Origin: Nakamurella alba
GTDB taxonomy: Bacteria; Actinomycetota; Actinomycetes; Mycobacteriales; Nakamurellaceae
NCBI RefSeq assembly: GCF_009707545.1
Contig: NZ_WLYK01000001.1
Coordinates: 558,001 to 622,000 of the forward strand
Reading direction: 5' to 3'
Length of the DNA stretch: 64,000 bases
Of this stretch, positions 62,100-64,000 are shown in pieces. The translations under genes and the position numbers were made by a program. Numbering within the stretch: position 1 is the first letter of the stretch; every line of letters starts with the position of its first letter. The notes beneath the pieces are model-generated. The model saw only the letters and a list, made by a program, of their open reading frames with translations, was not told where the DNA came from and did no database searches.

Positions 62100-62810
62100 A
62101 TGACGGGTCAGGCCAAGTTGCTGGTGGTGGACGACGAGCCGTCCCTGCAGGACATCGTCGCCACCTCGATGCGGTTCCTCGGGTACCAGGTGAGCGTCGC
62201 CGGGTCCGGTCGGGAGGCCGTGCGGATGGCCGGCGAGGTGCAGCCCGACCTGATCATCCTGGACGTGATGCTGCCCGACTTCGACGGGCTCGAGGTGATG
62301 CGCCGGGTGCGCGCCGCCGGGATCGACGCCGGCGTGGTCTTCCTGTCGGCGATGGACACCCCGAAGGACAAGGTGGCCGGCCTGACCGCGGGCGGCGACG
62401 ACTACGTCACCAAGCCGTTCGGCCTGGAGGAGCTGGCCGCGCGGGTCAGCGCGGTGCTGCGCCGGGTCCGGCCGGACGAGAGCGGCGAGTCCCTGCTCAG
62501 GGTCGGCGATCTCGAGCTGGATCCGGAGACCTACCAGGTCACCCGCGGTGGCCGGGTCATCGAGCTGGCGCCGACCGAGTACAAGATGTTGCGCTACCTG
62601 ATGATCAACGCGAACGTCGTGCTGTCCCGCCAGCAGTTGCTCGACGCGGTGTGGGGCACCGACTTCTACGGTGACGACTCGGTCGTCGCGACCTACATCT
62701 CGTACCTGCGCCGCAAGGTCGACGCGCCGGAGCCGGACGGCACGGCCGTGGAGCCGCTGATCCACACGCACCGCGGGTTCGGGTACGTGCTGCGCCCGCC
62801 ACGCAGGTGA
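62100..62810 (+). CDS. OmpR-type response regulator
   Basis: A 236-residue two-component regulator. The receiver domain (1-120) has acidic DDE at 11-13, phospho-acceptor Asp 55 in LIILDVMLPDFDG, Ser in VVFLSAMD and Lys in YVTKPFG. The C-terminal winged helix includes ELAPTEYKMLRYLMINAN and ATYISYLRRKVDAPEP. It binds DNA as a dimer when phosphorylated. Its stop overlaps the kinase start by four bases, so the two form one operon. Target genes unknown. Confidence 0.95.
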   Translation: MTGQAKLLVVDDEPSLQDIVATSMRFLGYQVSVAGSGREAVRMAGEVQPDLIILDVMLPDFDGLEVMRRVRAAGIDAGVVFLSAMDTPKDKVAGLTAGGDDYVTKPFGLEELAARVSAVLRRVRPDESGESLLRVGDLELDPETYQVTRGGRVIELAPTEYKMLRYLMINANVVLSRQQLLDAVWGTDFYGDDSVVATYISYLRRKVDAPEPDGTAVEPLIHTHRGFGYVLRPPRR

Positions 62811-64000
62811 ACCCCGGGGGTGCGGCGCCGGTGCCGCCTGGCCCGCCGGTGACGACCGTGGTGCCTCCGGCACCGTCCGTCGCGCCGCGCCGCTGGTCGA
62901 TCCGGGCCCGCCTCACCGCGCTGATCGTGGGGCTGGCGGCGATCGGTCTGCTGGCCGTCGACGTCATGCTGCCGATCTACCTGCGGTCCGAGCTCATCGC
63001 CGATCGCGACCGCACCCTGGCCCGGGTGATCGACAGCCTGCCCGCCCGTGGCATCGACCTGACCTCCCTCGGCACCGTCGCCGCCGACAGCTCCCCGCTG
63101 CGCAGCGAGATCGGCTGGACGCTGGTCAGCGAATCCGGCTACGCCAAGGTGGTGGAGAGCCCGGCCCAGGACACCACCGCGAACCCGCTGGTGGGTCCGA
63201 CCCCTCCGGTGGGAACGGCGACCACGGTCGGCGACGCCAGCCGCCCGGGTGTCAGCTACCGGATCCTGGCGCTGCGTGTCGGCGACGACGTCGGCGGGCC
63301 CGTGTTCGCCAACCAGTACCTGGTGGCCTGGTCGCCGATCGACGACATCGCGGCCACCGTCCGGCGCCTGGTCTTCGTCGAGTTGCTGGTCACCGCAGGA
63401 CTTCTCGTGCTGCTCGGGACGATCTCGGCCTACATCGTGCGCCGCAACCTCAAACCGCTGCAGACCATGGCCGAGGCTGCCGACGCGATCCGGGGCGGTG
63501 ATCTGGAGCGCCGGGTGGACGAGCAGGACGCCGCCACCGAGATGGGCCGGTTGGGCTCCGCGTTCAACGGGATGCTCGACGGGATCGGCGATCTCGTCTC
63601 GGAGCGATCGCGGAACGAGGTGCGGCTCCGGCAGTTCATCGCCGACGCCTCGCACGAGCTGCGCACGCCCGTCGCGGCCGTACAGGGGTACGCGGATCTC
63701 TACCGGGCCGGTGCCCTGGTGGACGACAGCTCGGTCGGCCGGGCCATGGAACGGATGGGGTTCGAGGCGCGCCGGATGGGTGCGCTGGTCGAGGACCTGC
63801 TGACCCTGGTGCAGGCGGACGGGCCGGAGCGATCCGGTCGGGAGCCGGTGGAGCTGACCGAGCTGCTGGCCGGCGCCGTCGAGGACGCCCGGGCGATCGA
63901 CGCCACCCGGAGCTGGGAGTTCACCACGCCCGGGGCGCGGGTCACCGTGGCCGGCGACCGGATGCGGCTGCACCAGCTCTTCGCCAACCTGCTCGCCAAC
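62807..64000 (+). CDS. Sensor histidine kinase, 3' end outside the window
   Basis: The GTG at 62807 overlaps the regulator stop (GTGA). The frame is open for 398 codons to the window edge. A Pro-rich start is followed by a membrane helix (about 37-58), an outer sensor part of about 125 residues, a second helix (about 185-207), HAMP (about 208-262), and the dimerization domain with phospho-acceptor His in FIADASHELRTPVAAVQGYA. The ATP-binding domain begins with RLHQLFANLLAN and is cut off. It phosphorylates the regulator just upstream in response to an unknown outer signal. Confidence 0.93.
   Translation, partial: MNPGGAAPVPPGPPVTTVVPPAPSVAPRRWSIRARLTALIVGLAAIGLLAVDVMLPIYLRSELIADRDRTLARVIDSLPARGIDLTSLGTVAADSSPLRSEIGWTLVSESGYAKVVESPAQDTTANPLVGPTPPVGTATTVGDASRPGVSYRILALRVGDDVGGPVFANQYLVAWSPIDDIAATVRRLVFVELLVTAGLLVLLGTISAYIVRRNLKPLQTMAEAADAIRGGDLERRVDEQDAATEMGRLGSAFNGMLDGIGDLVSERSRNEVRLRQFIADASHELRTPVAAVQGYADLYRAGALVDDSSVGRAMERMGFEARRMGALVEDLLTLVQADGPERSGREPVELTELLAGAVEDARAIDATRSWEFTTPGARVTVAGDRMRLHQLFANLLAN

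Overview
The window is high-GC DNA from a free-living actinobacterium. Four things point there: a one-piece FbiC (coenzyme F420 synthesis), a mycothiol conjugate amidase, frequent GTG starts with GTGA/ATGA gene overlaps, and several genes whose -10 box sits 6-8 bases before the start codon (leaderless transcripts). From about 41 to 59 kb the gene order follows the Mycobacterium tuberculosis Rv1075c-Rv1086 block as I remember it: SGNH hydrolase, cystathionine beta-synthase, cystathionine gamma-synthase, greA, mca, small membrane protein, thioredoxin-fold DUF255 protein, hemolysin III, short-chain Z-prenyl transferase. The predicted proteins look like a Nakamurella-type or related lineage, but I cannot prove the genus from this window. 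Layout: 1-4.9 kb holds an S10 peptidase fragment, a stand-alone IF2_N protein, an M18 aminopeptidase and four small unknowns. 4.9-27 kb is an accessory region rich in exported and membrane proteins. It contains six separate pairs of an ECF sigma factor and a single-pass membrane protein, each pair joined by a 4-23 base overlap. The six membrane partners have unrelated outer parts: short Cys-rich, beta-rich, triple META, kelch-like propeller, five tandem repeats, two tandem repeats. None shows a zinc anti-sigma domain, and most begin with a similar short cytoplasmic peptide (T/S-D-x-x-L-x-x-A-L). Around them lie three paralogous septum-formation-like exported proteins, several lipoproteins and META-like proteins, a frameshifted lipoprotein gene and two copies of a palindromic repeat. 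This array is the best candidate for an undescribed system: a bank of parallel surface-sensing switches. 27-33 kb carries a secreted Ig-like protein, a DinB-like protein, two enzyme genes with MarR regulators (one at 16-18 kb, one at 30-32 kb), a tRNA with a UAA anticodon but a short variable loop, and a DHFR-family reductase. 33-41 kb carries a PAS-GGDEF-EAL cyclic-di-GMP protein coupled to a 40-residue membrane microprotein, fbiC, a DoxX-like protein and a Bax-inhibitor-1 protein. 41-49 kb is amino-acid and sugar metabolism (trans-sulfuration, ROK kinase, threonine ammonia-lyase), then greA, whose leader holds a terminator-like hairpin. 50-64 kb carries mycothiol detoxification, a thioredoxin-fold protein, a Tyr/Gly-rich low-complexity protein, a thioesterase, conserved actinobacterial small proteins, a putative self-regulated Gly/Arg-rich protein, membrane and isoprenoid genes, and a two-component system whose kinase runs off the window. 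No insertion sequence, prophage, CRISPR array, rRNA or plasmid origin was seen.
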